A stretch of DNA of 64,000 bases from Cryobacterium zongtaii (GTDB lineage Bacteria; Actinomycetota; Actinomycetes; Actinomycetales; Microbacteriaceae), in assembly GCF_002909375.1 (NCBI RefSeq), contig NZ_PPXD01000005.1, positions 262,273 through 326,272 on the forward strand, given 5' to 3'. The stretch's first letter is position 1; each line of letters begins with the position of its first letter. Below are positions 1-8,714 of the stretch, piece after piece. Below the pieces are notes generated by a model. The model saw nothing but the letters and a program-made list of their open reading frames with translations. It ran no database searches and was not told the DNA's origin. The position numbers were made by a program, and so were the translations under genes.

Positions 1-19
1 CACCCTGAATTCGCTGTGG

Positions 20-38
20 TTAGGATTGCCTTACTCGT
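20..38 (+). promoter_or_regulatory. DtxR/IdeR-type iron box over a -10 element
   Basis: The sequence TTAGGATTGCCTTACTCGT matches the 19-bp DtxR consensus TTAGGTTAGCCTAACCTAA at 12 of 19 positions, with the left half and centre strongest. It contains TAGGAT (21-26), a plausible TANNNT -10 hexamer, so a bound repressor would block the promoter directly. It lies just upstream of the heme oxygenase start. Heme oxygenase (hmuO) is a known DtxR target in Corynebacterium; binding here is inferred. Confidence 0.6.
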
Positions 39-58
39 CTCCCAGCAGATCGGTTCTC

Positions 59-721
59 ATGACCGCGACCCCCAGCTCTCCACAGCGCCACCAGGACCAG
101 CAGCAGAATCTGGCCGACTACCTTCGCGCCAGCTCGAGCACTCAGCACCGCGATACCGAAACGCGGTCCTTCATCACCGAACTGATGAGCGGTGCGCTCT
201 CGCTCGCGGACTACACCCGGTACCTCGGGCAGTACGCCTGGGTCTATGAGGCTCTCGAGCAGCTCGTCGACCGGGTGTCCCAGGTCGACCGCATCGACGT
301 CTTCGACCCCGCCCTCGACCGGCTGCCCGCCATCGAAAGCGACCTCGCCGCGCTGGGCGTCGACGACTGGCGCCGCGAGCATCCGCCGCTGCCGGCGACG
401 ACCGAGTACATCGCCCACTTGCAGTCCCTCACCAGTGCCGACAGGGTGCGCTGCCTGGCCCACCATTACACCCGCTACCTCGGTGACCTGTCGGGCGGCC
501 AGGCCATCGCGGCTCTCGTGGCCCGGTACTACGGTGCCGCGCCCGAACAGCTGGGCTTCTACAGGTTCGATGCGATCAACAACATCGTGCAATACAAGCG
601 TGCCTACCGCGATCGGCTGAATGCCATGTCGCTTGCACCGGCCGAGGTGAACGCCCTCGTCGCGGAGGTCGATGCCGCCTTCACCTACAACGGCGCCGTT
701 TTCGACGGGTTGGCGCGCTAG
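59..721 (+). CDS. hmuO: Biliverdin-producing heme oxygenase
   Basis: This 220-residue cytoplasmic protein matches the all-helical heme oxygenase family, which cleaves heme to biliverdin, CO and iron. Seen: an N-terminal helix with the likely proximal heme ligand in SSSTQHRDTETRSF, the YTRYLGDLSGGQAI segment that is the family's distal-helix signature (glycine-rich bend above the heme), and the usual length. A longer frame opens at TTG 26, inside the iron box, so ATG 59 is preferred; no clear Shine-Dalgarno is visible. A DedA gene follows after 3 bases. The iron box upstream suggests induction under iron limitation for recovery of iron from heme. Confidence 0.9.
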   Translation: MTATPSSPQRHQDQQQNLADYLRASSSTQHRDTETRSFITELMSGALSLADYTRYLGQYAWVYEALEQLVDRVSQVDRIDVFDPALDRLPAIESDLAALGVDDWRREHPPLPATTEYIAHLQSLTSADRVRCLAHHYTRYLGDLSGGQAIAALVARYYGAAPEQLGFYRFDAINNIVQYKRAYRDRLNAMSLAPAEVNALVAEVDAAFTYNGAVFDGLAR

Positions 722-724
722 CCG

Positions 725-1402
725 ATGGTCCGCGCCGCGGCCCTGGACGGCCAGCTCAGCGACTTCCTCTCCAGCGCGGGAGTCGTGGTGTTCTACCTGC
801 TCGTCTGGGCCCTCGTGTTCGCCGGCACCGCCCTGTTCCTGGGGGTGTTCATCCCGTTCGTCACCGGTGACTCGCTCCTGTTCGGCGCCGGCCTGGTGGC
901 AGCGTCCACGACCAACCTGAACATCGTGGTGCTCGCCGTCGGCGTCGGGATCGCCGCGTTCCTCGGCGACCAGGTGGGCTTCCTGCTCGGTCGACGATAC
1001 GGTCGCGGCTACCTCGACAAACGCGGTGGCCGGCGCACCCAATTGGCAATTGTGAAGACCGAGTCCTTCTACCTCAAGTACGGCTGGTGGGCGGTGGTCG
1101 TGGCCCGTTTCATGCCGTGGGCACGGGTTTTCGTTCCCGTCGTTGCCGGAGTCGGCCGCATGAACTACTACAAATTCCTCTCCAGCAACATCGTCGGAGC
1201 CCTGGCTTGGGGTGTGGGCATCACCCTGACGGGCTATTACGCCGCAGCGATCCCCGGAGTGAAGAGCGCGGCCTACATCATCGCGGGCTTCTTCATCACG
1301 GCGTCGATAGTTTTCGGCCTGCGCACCTGGTTCGCCGATCGTGCCCAGATGCGCCTCGACGCCCGCACGAGCACCGGATCTCACAACACATTGGGGGGTT
1401 AG
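725..1402 (+). CDS. DedA family membrane protein
   Basis: This 225-residue integral membrane protein belongs to the DedA/SNARE-associated (VTT) family, implicated in polyprenyl-phosphate or phospholipid recycling and membrane homeostasis. Seen: a first hydrophobic segment (about residues 20-60) ending in PFVTGDSLLFGAG, a charged loop, the family signature ARFMPWARVFVPVVAGVGRM near residues 125-145, and two C-terminal membrane spans. It starts 3 bases after the heme oxygenase stop, so the two are probably cotranscribed. A second DedA gene follows 107 bases later; the two are clearly diverged paralogues. Substrate is unknown. Confidence 0.88.
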   Translation: MVRAAALDGQLSDFLSSAGVVVFYLLVWALVFAGTALFLGVFIPFVTGDSLLFGAGLVAASTTNLNIVVLAVGVGIAAFLGDQVGFLLGRRYGRGYLDKRGGRRTQLAIVKTESFYLKYGWWAVVVARFMPWARVFVPVVAGVGRMNYYKFLSSNIVGALAWGVGITLTGYYAAAIPGVKSAAYIIAGFFITASIVFGLRTWFADRAQMRLDARTSTGSHNTLGG

Positions 1403-1509
1403 CCCACCCCTTCATCAGGCCTTCAGATGCCAGAACGCGCTAACCTGTAGCGACGCAAGCGATCACCGCCGACTGGCCGATCTAGCCGCCGACGACTGGA
1501 GTTTTCTTC

Positions 1510-2244
1510 GTGATTAACACAGCACTCATCCCCTGGCTCGACCCCGAGATCCTCATCAACGGATTCGGACCCTGGGCGCTGCTTGGTGTGTGCGCGATCG
1601 TCTTCGCCGAGACCGGCCTGCTGATCGGGTTCCTGCTCCCCGGTGACACCCTGCTCGTCATCACCGGCCTGTTCGTCTTCTTCGACATCATCACCATCGA
1701 CATCTGGTGGGTGGCCCTGGCCATCGGTGCTGCCGCCTTCGTCGGCGGCGAGGTGGGCTACCTGATCGGCCACAGGCTCGGCCCGCGGGTGTTCGAGCGC
1801 AAGGAATCGGGCCTGTTCAGCGTCAAGAACGTGCAACGCACGAACGCCTTCTTCGTGCGCTTCGGCGGTTTCGCCGTGATCGCCGCCCGCTTCGTGCCGA
1901 TCGTGCGCACCTTCGCCCCGGTCGCCGCGGGCGTCGGACACATGGACTACCGCAAGTACAGCCTGTACAACTTCATCGGCGCCATGATCTGGGGCGCCGG
2001 CCTCACCTTCTTCGGCTACTTCCTGGGCTACATCCCGCCGCTGGCCGACTTCGTGCGCAACTACATCGACCTGATCCTGCTGGGCGCCGTTGTGCTCACC
2101 CTGCTCCCCACGATCTACCACTACGTGCAGTCCACCGTGAAAGCCCGCCGCGAGGCCCGCTCCGGCGTGACCGTTGACCCGAAGAACCTGGTGCTCGACC
2201 CCGAGACCTTCAAGACCGACAACGACGGCAAGCACGAGGCCTGA
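1510..2244 (+). CDS. DedA family membrane protein
   Basis: A 244-residue DedA/VTT-fold membrane protein. Seen: the N-terminal PWLDPEILINGFGPWALL segment, the typical FLLPGDTLLVITG re-entrant motif (about residues 45-60), the signature AARFVPIVRTFAPVAAGVGHM (residues about 120-140), and two further spans before a hydrophilic tail. GTG at 1510 is preceded by GGAG at 1498-1501 with good spacing. It is closer to the canonical DedA consensus than its upstream neighbour, having PGD where the first has TGD. A lipid-carrier flippase or scramblase role is inferred from the family; the substrate cannot be read from sequence. Confidence 0.9.
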   Translation: MINTALIPWLDPEILINGFGPWALLGVCAIVFAETGLLIGFLLPGDTLLVITGLFVFFDIITIDIWWVALAIGAAAFVGGEVGYLIGHRLGPRVFERKESGLFSVKNVQRTNAFFVRFGGFAVIAARFVPIVRTFAPVAAGVGHMDYRKYSLYNFIGAMIWGAGLTFFGYFLGYIPPLADFVRNYIDLILLGAVVLTLLPTIYHYVQSTVKARREARSGVTVDPKNLVLDPETFKTDNDGKHEA

Positions 2245-2274
2245 CCCCCTCCTCAGCGCGTGACGCTCAGAACG

Positions 2275-3195
2275 TCAGCGGTGCGAGTGGTGCTCGTGTT
2301 CGGCATCCGCCGCATGATCGGCCGGCTCGAGCTGAAACGTGGAGTGCTCGACGTCGAAGTGGTCGGACAGGCATCCCGACAGCTCGCGAAGCAGCGCGCC
2401 CGACCGTCCGGCCGCGAGCAGCTCGGGTTCGACGACGATGTGGGCGCTGAACACGTGTGACCCCGACGTGATCGCCCACACGTGCACGTCGTGCACGGCC
2501 ACGACGCCGGCGGTGCCCTCGAGATGCTCCCGGATCGCCCGCACATCGGTATCCGCCGGCACCGACTCGCTGAACACCCGCACCACGTCGCGCAGCAGAC
2601 CGAAGGCCCGCGGAATGATCATCGCGGCGATCACCAGTGAGGCGATGGCGTCCGCCTGCGCGAAACCGGTCAGCAGGATGACGACGGCCGCCGCGATCAC
2701 GGCTACCGATCCCAGCGCATCGCCGAGCACCTCGAGGTAGGCGCCGCGCATGTTGATCGACCCGGCCGCGGCCGGACGCAACAGCAGGATCCCGACGATG
2801 TTGGCCAGCAGGCCGACCACGGCCACCACGAGCATCGGGCCGGCCAGAACCTCGGCGGTGGCGCCGGAGGTCAGCCGGTTGATGGCACCGACGACCACGA
2901 AGCCCGCCACCACGATCAGGATCAGGCCGTTGAGCAGCGCACCGAACACCTCGGCCCGCTGGTAGCCGAAGGTCTGCCGATCGGTGGCGGGGCGGGCCGC
3001 GACGACGGTAGCGGTGAGAGCGATGATCAGACCGGCCAGGTCGGAGAACATGTGGCCGGCATCGGCGAGCAACGCCAGCGAGCCGGTGAACCAGGCGCCG
3101 ACGATTTCGACGACGAGGACCGCAGCGACCAGGCCGATCACGATCGACAGGCGTGAACGATTGCTCGTCGAAGCGGATGCGTGATCGTGGCCCAT
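2275..3195 (-). CDS. Cation diffusion facilitator family transporter (CzcD-like)
   Basis: This 306-residue protein has six predicted membrane helices and a C-terminal cytoplasmic domain, as in Zn2+/Cd2+/Co2+ proton antiporters of the CDF family. Seen: metal-site motif ADAGHMFSD in helix 2 (His48, Asp52), LEVLGDALGS in helix 5 with Glu155 and Asp159, so the residue that is His in CzcD is Glu here, and a His-rich tail AEHEHHSHR. It lies downstream of rdgB with a 67-base gap. TAGCGT (complement of 3202-3207) ends 6 bases before the ATG, suggesting its own leaderless promoter. Efflux of zinc or a similar metal is inferred. Confidence 0.9.
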   Translation of the reverse strand: MGHDHASASTSNRSRLSIVIGLVAAVLVVEIVGAWFTGSLALLADAGHMFSDLAGLIIALTATVVAARPATDRQTFGYQRAEVFGALLNGLILIVVAGFVVVGAINRLTSGATAEVLAGPMLVVAVVGLLANIVGILLLRPAAAGSINMRGAYLEVLGDALGSVAVIAAAVVILLTGFAQADAIASLVIAAMIIPRAFGLLRDVVRVFSESVPADTDVRAIREHLEGTAGVVAVHDVHVWAITSGSHVFSAHIVVEPELLAAGRSGALLRELSGCLSDHFDVEHSTFQLEPADHAADAEHEHHSHR

Positions 3196-3262
3196 GCGTC
3201 AACGCTACGAGCCCTCCCGGGCGAAAGCCAGCCCGGCGGCTAGTTGGGAATGAGTGCCGTTC

Positions 3263-3853
3263 TCAGCTGGCCAGAAGCTCGGTGAGTACCGGCCCGAGGG
3301 CCGCGAAGGCGACTGCCCGGTGGCTCTCGGCATTCTTCGCGTCGGCGGGCAGTTCGGCGGCCGATACGTCGTGTCCGTCCGGCTGGAAGATCGGGTCGTA
3401 GCCGAAGCCGCCGGCACCGGCCGGCTCCCGCAAGATACGACCCGGCCACTCCCCCGAGACAGCCCGTTCCACGCCGTTCGGCAGCGCCAGCGCGGCCACG
3501 CAGGTGAAGTGACCGGCCCGGTGTTCGTCGGTCATGTCGCTGAGCTGCCAGAGCAGCAGACGCAGATTCTCCTCGGAGTCCCGCGCCGGCCCGCCCCAGC
3601 GGGCAGAGAAGATGCCGGGTGCGCCGCCCAGCACATCGACGCAGATGCCGGAGTCATCCGCGATGGCGGGCAGGCCGGTGTGCGCGGCGGCGGCACGCGC
3701 CTTGATCAGCGCGTTCTCGGTGAACGTCGCGCCGTTCTCGACAGGCTCCGGCCCGTCGTAGGCCAGCACCTCCAGGTCCGGCAGCATGGGCGCGAGGATG
3801 CGGCGCAGCTCCTCGACCTTGTGGGCGTTGTGGGTGGCGAGAACGACGCGCAT
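3263..3853 (-). CDS. rdgB: XTP/dITP diphosphatase (non-canonical purine NTP pyrophosphatase)
   Basis: This 196-residue cytoplasmic enzyme of the RdgB/HAM1 family removes dITP and XTP from the nucleotide pool by hydrolysing them to monophosphates. Seen: N-terminal VVLATHNAHKVEEL nucleotide-binding motif, the FTENALIKARAAA helix, the IADDSGICVD metal/substrate motif, PGIFSARWGG, and the C-terminal GFGYDPIFQPDG motif. Length is typical. It starts one base after the rph stop, so rph and rdgB are cotranscribed, a common actinobacterial arrangement. Function assignment is secure. Confidence 0.96.
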   Translation of the reverse strand: MRVVLATHNAHKVEELRRILAPMLPDLEVLAYDGPEPVENGATFTENALIKARAAAAHTGLPAIADDSGICVDVLGGAPGIFSARWGGPARDSEENLRLLLWQLSDMTDEHRAGHFTCVAALALPNGVERAVSGEWPGRILREPAGAGGFGYDPIFQPDGHDVSAAELPADAKNAESHRAVAFAALGPVLTELLAS

Positions 3854-3854
3854 G

Positions 3855-4585
<731 letters not shown>

Positions 4586-4589
<4 letters not shown>

Positions 4590-5473
4590 GGGTTCTCCTT
4601 GGAATGACGGGGGGTGAAGAGGCGGGATGGAGCGGTCGAGGCGGCCAGTCTGGTCACCTCGCTGAGACTGATGGTGCCGGTCGCGACGAGGTCCACGTGG
4701 GAGATCTCCGGGCCGAGTAGGCGATGGGCGAGGCGGAGGAAGTCGTCGGCGCTATCGCCGGTGGCCTCGTAGCGGTAGCTGGGCGGGGCGGCATCCACCC
4801 GTTCGAGGCCTTGGCCCACCAGCACCCTGTATACGTCGTTGGCCGTCTCAGTGTGGCTGGAGACCAGCGTCACCGCGTCACCCATGACGTAGGAGATGAC
4901 CCCGCGCAGGAACGGGTAGTGGGTGCAGCCGAGCACGAGCGTGTCCACGTCGGCGGCCTTGAGCGGTGCGAGGTATTCCTCGGCGACGCGCAACACTTCC
5001 GCGCCGGTGGTGACTCCGGATTCGACGAACTCCACGAAGCGCGGGCATGCCTGCGAGAACAGCTGGATGTCGGTGGCCGCGGCGAACGCGTCGTTGTAGG
5101 CCCGAGAGTTCACGGTGCCCGCCGTACCGACCACGCCGACCCTCTTGTTGCGGGTGGTGCCCACCGCACGGCGCACCGCGGGCTGGATCACCTCGATCAC
5201 CGGGACGCTGTAACGTTCCCTGGCATCCCGCAACACGGCCGCAGAAGCGGTGTTGCAGGCGATTACCAGCAACTTCACATCTTGGGACACCAGGTCGTCG
5301 AGAACCTCGAGTGCGTACTCGCGGACATCGGCGATCTTCTTCGGCCCGTAGGGCGAATGCGCGGTGTCGCCGATATACAGGATCGACTCGTTGGGCAGTT
5401 GGTCCTTGATGGCCCGGGCGACGGTAAGCCCGCCGACCCCGGAGTCGAAAATCCCAATCGGTGCATCAGTCAC
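4586..5473 (-). CDS. murI: Glutamate racemase
   Basis: This enzyme converts L- to D-glutamate for peptidoglycan. The predicted product is 295 residues. Seen: [17 protein letters not shown] with the first catalytic-site aspartate, [11 protein letters not shown], the first catalytic cysteine in [10 protein letters not shown] and the second in [11 protein letters not shown]. The open frame extends upstream to 5542, but GTG 5473 is chosen because it places the protein start just before the conserved IGIFDSG and because TAGGCT (complement of 5482-5487) ends 8 bases upstream, as in other apparently leaderless genes here. It leads the murI-rph-rdgB operon and diverges from fabF. Confidence 0.95.
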
Positions 5474-5570
5474 GTCGATCAAGCCTAGCCGGGTTCGGCC
5501 TTCGACCACGCTTGACACCGCTATATGCCCAGAACCGCCCAACGTACGTGGGCCGGAATATAGCCGTAAC

Positions 5571-5576
5571 TACACT
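5571..5576 (+). promoter_or_regulatory. Putative -10 hexamer of the fabF-type gene
   Basis: TACACT fits the TANNNT -10 pattern and ends 6 bases before an in-frame ATG at 5583. If used, the transcript would begin at or next to that ATG, while a second ATG at 5652 carries a good Shine-Dalgarno sequence. No convincing -35 is visible. Confidence 0.45.
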
Positions 5577-5651
5577 CGGCATATGGGCCAGGCCAACCAG
5601 GCAGAGCCCGCACCGGAGACGTCCCTCGCGCCGTCTGAGGAGATGATCGTC

Positions 5652-6884
5652 ATGAATGATCGAGTCGTAATCACCGGACTGGGCGCACTGACGCCCCTCG
5701 GTAATTCGTGGACCGAAACCTGGGACGGCCTGACCAACGGCCGCAGCGGTGTCGCCCGCATCACGCAGTTCGACGCCACCGACCTGCCCACCCAGATCGC
5801 CGGTGAGGTGAAGGACTTCGACCCGGCCACGCGGATGTCGATCAAGCAGGTCAAGCGGGCCTCGCGCGCCTCCCAGCTGGCGATCGCCGCGGCCCGCGAG
5901 GCAGTCGCGGACGCCGGCTTCGGGCCGTCGATGGAGGGTATCCACACCGGCGTCATCGTCAATAGCGCCGTGTCCGGCTACGCCGAGATCCAGGATGCCA
6001 CCGAGCACGTCAACGCCGGCAGCGCCCGCCGCATCTCGCCCCGCTTCGTTCCGCAGTCGCTGATGAACATGGCCGCCTGCGAGATCGCCATCGACCTGGG
6101 CGTGCACGGCCCGGTGAACGCCAGCGCCCTGGCCTGCGCGAGTGGTGCCTATGCCCTCCTCGAGGCGCGCACCATGCTCGTCACCGGTGACGCCGACGTC
6201 GTCATCGCCGGCGGCGTCGAGGCCGCCATCACCCCGGTGATGTTCGCCGGGCTGAACGCCATGCACGCCGCCTCCACCCACAACGACGAACCCACCGAGG
6301 CCAGCCGTCCGTTCGACGCCAACCGCAACGGTCTGGTCTTCGGCGAGGGCGCCGTGGTCTTCGTCATGGAGCTGCTCTCCCACGCCCGAGCCCGGGGTGC
6401 CCGCGTCTACGCCGAGGTGCTCGGCGGCGCCCTCACCAGCGACGGTTTCAGCATCGTGGCCCCCGACCCGTCGGGCACCTACGCCAGCCAGGCGATCACC
6501 CGCGCCCTGGACAAGAGCCGGCTCAACCCGGCCGACATCGACATGATCGTGGCCCACGGCACCTCTACCCAGGCCAACGACAAGGCGGAGACCCTCGCCA
6601 TCCGCAATTCGCTGCGCCACTTCGCCGACAAGATCTCCATCACCGCGCCGAAGTCGATGACCGGGCACATGATCGGCGCTGCCGGAGCCCTGTCCGCCCT
6701 GGTCGGCGCCCTGTCGATCAAGAACGGCATTGTGCCGCCCACGATCAACCTGCGCACCCCCGACCCGGACTGCACCCTGGATTACACGCCACTCACCGCG
6801 CGCATCCAGCCGATCAAGCACGCCCTGGTGAACGCGTTCGGCTTCGGCGGCCAGAACTGCATCGTCGCCTTCGGCGCCCTGTAG
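5652..6884 (+). CDS. fabF: Beta-ketoacyl-ACP synthase II family protein
   Basis: This 410-residue thiolase-fold condensing enzyme extends acyl-ACP with malonyl-ACP in type II fatty acid synthesis. Seen: NDRVVITGLGALTPLGNSW at the start, nucleophile Cys162 in ALACASGAYALLEA, His302 in VAHGTSTQANDKAE, Lys334 and His339 in APKSMTGHMIGAAG, and the C-terminal NAFGFGGQN. ATG 5652 is preferred because GAGGAG at 5637-5642 has ideal spacing and the length equals FabF; an in-frame ATG at 5583 after a -10 hexamer would add 23 residues. It stands alone rather than beside fabD/fabH/acpP, so it may be a second KAS II used for a particular fatty acid or cold adaptation (inference). Confidence 0.9.
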   Translation: MNDRVVITGLGALTPLGNSWTETWDGLTNGRSGVARITQFDATDLPTQIAGEVKDFDPATRMSIKQVKRASRASQLAIAAAREAVADAGFGPSMEGIHTGVIVNSAVSGYAEIQDATEHVNAGSARRISPRFVPQSLMNMAACEIAIDLGVHGPVNASALACASGAYALLEARTMLVTGDADVVIAGGVEAAITPVMFAGLNAMHAASTHNDEPTEASRPFDANRNGLVFGEGAVVFVMELLSHARARGARVYAEVLGGALTSDGFSIVAPDPSGTYASQAITRALDKSRLNPADIDMIVAHGTSTQANDKAETLAIRNSLRHFADKISITAPKSMTGHMIGAAGALSALVGALSIKNGIVPPTINLRTPDPDCTLDYTPLTARIQPIKHALVNAFGFGGQNCIVAFGAL

Positions 6885-6913
6885 GCCCCAGCCGGGATCC
6901 GCGAGTTGCCGCA

Positions 6914-6948
6914 GACGGCCCCTTCAGTGCATCTGACGGGGCCGTTTG
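6914..6948 (+). terminator. Rho-independent terminator after fabF
   Basis: An 8-bp perfect stem ACGGCCCC / GGGGCCGT (6915-6922 and 6938-6945) encloses a loop that can itself pair TCAG with CTGA; TTT follows on the plus strand. It lies 30 bases after the fabF stop. Confidence 0.8.
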
Positions 6949-7029
6949 ACGTATCTCGGCGAACGGGCGGCGGGAGGGTGTGCACCGGGCGTCCAGTCCG
7001 GGCAGTGCGGTGACGGCTAGGCTTCTCGC

Positions 7030-8367
7030 GTGACCGAGACTTCTGCCTTTCGAACCGACCGCTACGAACTCACCATGGTGGATGCCGCGATCCAGAGCGG
7101 CACCGCGAACCGGGAGTGCATGTTCGAGGCCTTCGCCCGGCGGCTGCCCGCGGGCCGACGGTACGGGATCGTGGCCGGCACCGGCCGCCTGCTCGACCTG
7201 ATCCGTGATTTCAGGTTCGACGACGCTGAACTCGACTGGCTGCGCGCCAACAACGTGGTGCGCCCGCCCACCCTCGACTGGCTGGCGGACTACTCCTTCA
7301 GCGGCAACATCTGGGGATACCGCGAAGGCGACGCGTACTTCCCGGGCTCGCCACTGATACAGGTCGACGGCACCTTCGCCGAGTGCGTCGTGCTCGAGAC
7401 CCTGATCCTCAGCGTGCTCAACTACGACAGCGCCGTGGCCAGCGCCGCCGCCCGCATGGTGTCGGTGAGCCTGGGCCGGCCGCTGGCCGAGATGGGATCC
7501 CGCCGCACGGGCGAACACTCCGCCGTAGCCGCGGCCCGCGCCGCGTACATCGCCGGGTTCGCCTCCACCAGCAACCTCGAAGCCGGCCGGAGCTGGGGCA
7601 TCCCCACCATGGGCACCGCCGCGCATTCCTTCACCCTGCTGCACGACACCGAAGAGGACGCCTTTCGCGCCCAAGTGGATGCGTTCGGCGCGTCGACCAC
7701 GCTGCTCGTTGACACCTACAACATCGAGCGCGGCATCGAACTGGCCGTCTCCGTGGCCGGCACCGGGCTGGGTTCGATCCGCATCGACTCCGGCGACCTT
7801 CCCACCGTCGCCGCCGCCGCGCGCGCCCAGCTGGACTCGCTCGGCGCCGTGAACACCCAGATCACCGTCACCAGCGATCTGGACGAGTACTCGATCGCGG
7901 CGCTGTCCGCGTCGCCGGTGGATGCGTTCGGGGTGGGTACCTCACTCGTAACAGGGTCCGGCGCACCGGCTGCCGGCATGGTCTACAAGCTGGTGGCGCA
8001 CAGGAACACCGCAGACGAGTGGGTTTCGGTGGCGAAAACCTCGGCCTCGAAGGCCTCGGTCGGCGGGCGCAAGAGCGCCGTACGACTGCTTGACGCGACA
8101 GGCACGGCGCGCGAAGAGGTCGTCATGGTGGCGGCGAACGGCCCGACGGACGCACCGGTTGACGCCCACGAACCCCGCGCCGCCGGAGCCACGGAGCGGT
8201 CGTTGCTGGTGCCGCTCATGGAGGCCGGGGTTGTCGACGAACGCTACGTGGGCGCAGCCGGCACCCGGCTGGCCCGCGAGCAGAACGCCGCGGCCATGCG
8301 TGAGCTGCCGATCGATGCGTTCAGGCTCGGCCGCGGCGACGCCGTCATCCCGACGGTGTTCCGCTAG
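7030..8367 (+). CDS. pncB: Nicotinate phosphoribosyltransferase
   Basis: This 445-residue enzyme joins nicotinate to PRPP (with ATP) to give nicotinate mononucleotide, the entry of the Preiss-Handler NAD salvage route. Seen: TDRYELTMVDAAI at the N-terminus, the MGSRRTGEHSA active-site region, GTAAHSF holding the expected phosphorylated histidine, LVDTYN, IRIDSGDL for phosphate binding, and DAFGVGTSLVTG. GTG 7030 follows TAGGCT (7018-7023) by 6 bases, so the mRNA is probably leaderless. It complements the de novo nad operon at 32.7-38.4 kb. Confidence 0.96.
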   Translation: MTETSAFRTDRYELTMVDAAIQSGTANRECMFEAFARRLPAGRRYGIVAGTGRLLDLIRDFRFDDAELDWLRANNVVRPPTLDWLADYSFSGNIWGYREGDAYFPGSPLIQVDGTFAECVVLETLILSVLNYDSAVASAAARMVSVSLGRPLAEMGSRRTGEHSAVAAARAAYIAGFASTSNLEAGRSWGIPTMGTAAHSFTLLHDTEEDAFRAQVDAFGASTTLLVDTYNIERGIELAVSVAGTGLGSIRIDSGDLPTVAAAARAQLDSLGAVNTQITVTSDLDEYSIAALSASPVDAFGVGTSLVTGSGAPAAGMVYKLVAHRNTADEWVSVAKTSASKASVGGRKSAVRLLDATGTAREEVVMVAANGPTDAPVDAHEPRAAGATERSLLVPLMEAGVVDERYVGAAGTRLAREQNAAAMRELPIDAFRLGRGDAVIPTVFR

Positions 8368-8369
8368 CG

Positions 8370-8399
8370 GGGTGTCGACAAGCTCTACCAACGAACGGG
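8370..8399. repeat. Possible copy of a GTTGAGCTTGTCGA-type dispersed repeat
   Basis: The short convergent gap between pncB and the DUF3039 gene contains GTCGACAAGCTCTACCAACG. It resembles the GTTTCGACAAGCTCAACCA motif that I recall as scattered between genes in many Micrococcales genomes. Only one copy was noticed in this window, so repeat status rests on recollection rather than on the sequence. Confidence 0.3.
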
Positions 8400-8696
8400 T
8401 TAGTCCTGCTTCATCTTTTCGTAGATTGACTTGCAGGTCGGGCAGACCGGGAACTTCTCCGGGTCGCGGCCCGGCAGCCACTTCTTGCCACACAGCGCCT
8501 TGACCGGCTTGCCGGTCATCGCCGACTCGAGGATCTTGTCCTTCGGCACGTAGTGCGAAAAGCGTTCGTGGTCACCGGGCTCGATCTGCTCCTGGTTGAG
8601 CAGTTCCTCGAGTTCACGATCGAGGGTGGATGTTCCGCCACCAATATCTGGGCCGCGGCCAGGCTCTGCGATGCTCGCGCGAATGTCGTGTGTCAT
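8400..8696 (-). CDS. DUF3039 domain protein (small zinc-ribbon-like)
   Basis: A 98-residue protein recognised as the actinobacterial DUF3039 family, function unknown. Seen: a negatively charged N-terminal half, then VKALCGKKWLPGRDPEKFPVCPTCKSIYE, where one Cys plus a CxxC pair suggests metal binding. TACACT (complement of 8704-8709) ends 7 bases before the ATG, indicating a leaderless transcript. It faces pncB and lies 18 bases downstream of the ABC permease on the same strand, but the leaderless promoter suggests independent expression. Confidence 0.85.
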   Translation of the reverse strand: MTHDIRASIAEPGRGPDIGGGTSTLDRELEELLNQEQIEPGDHERFSHYVPKDKILESAMTGKPVKALCGKKWLPGRDPEKFPVCPTCKSIYEKMKQD

Positions 8697-8714
8697 GGAA
8701 TCAAGTGTATGCAG

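Noticed and set aside
20..1384. A 454-codon minus-strand frame opposite heme oxygenase and DedA
   Set aside because: Antisense shadow; both plus-strand genes have clear family motifs.
5520..5564. GCTATAT / ATATAGC arms around ACGTACGT in the murI-fabF gap
   Set aside because: The arms and the inner palindrome have different centres, and neither gene has a known regulator of this type; kept only as a curiosity.
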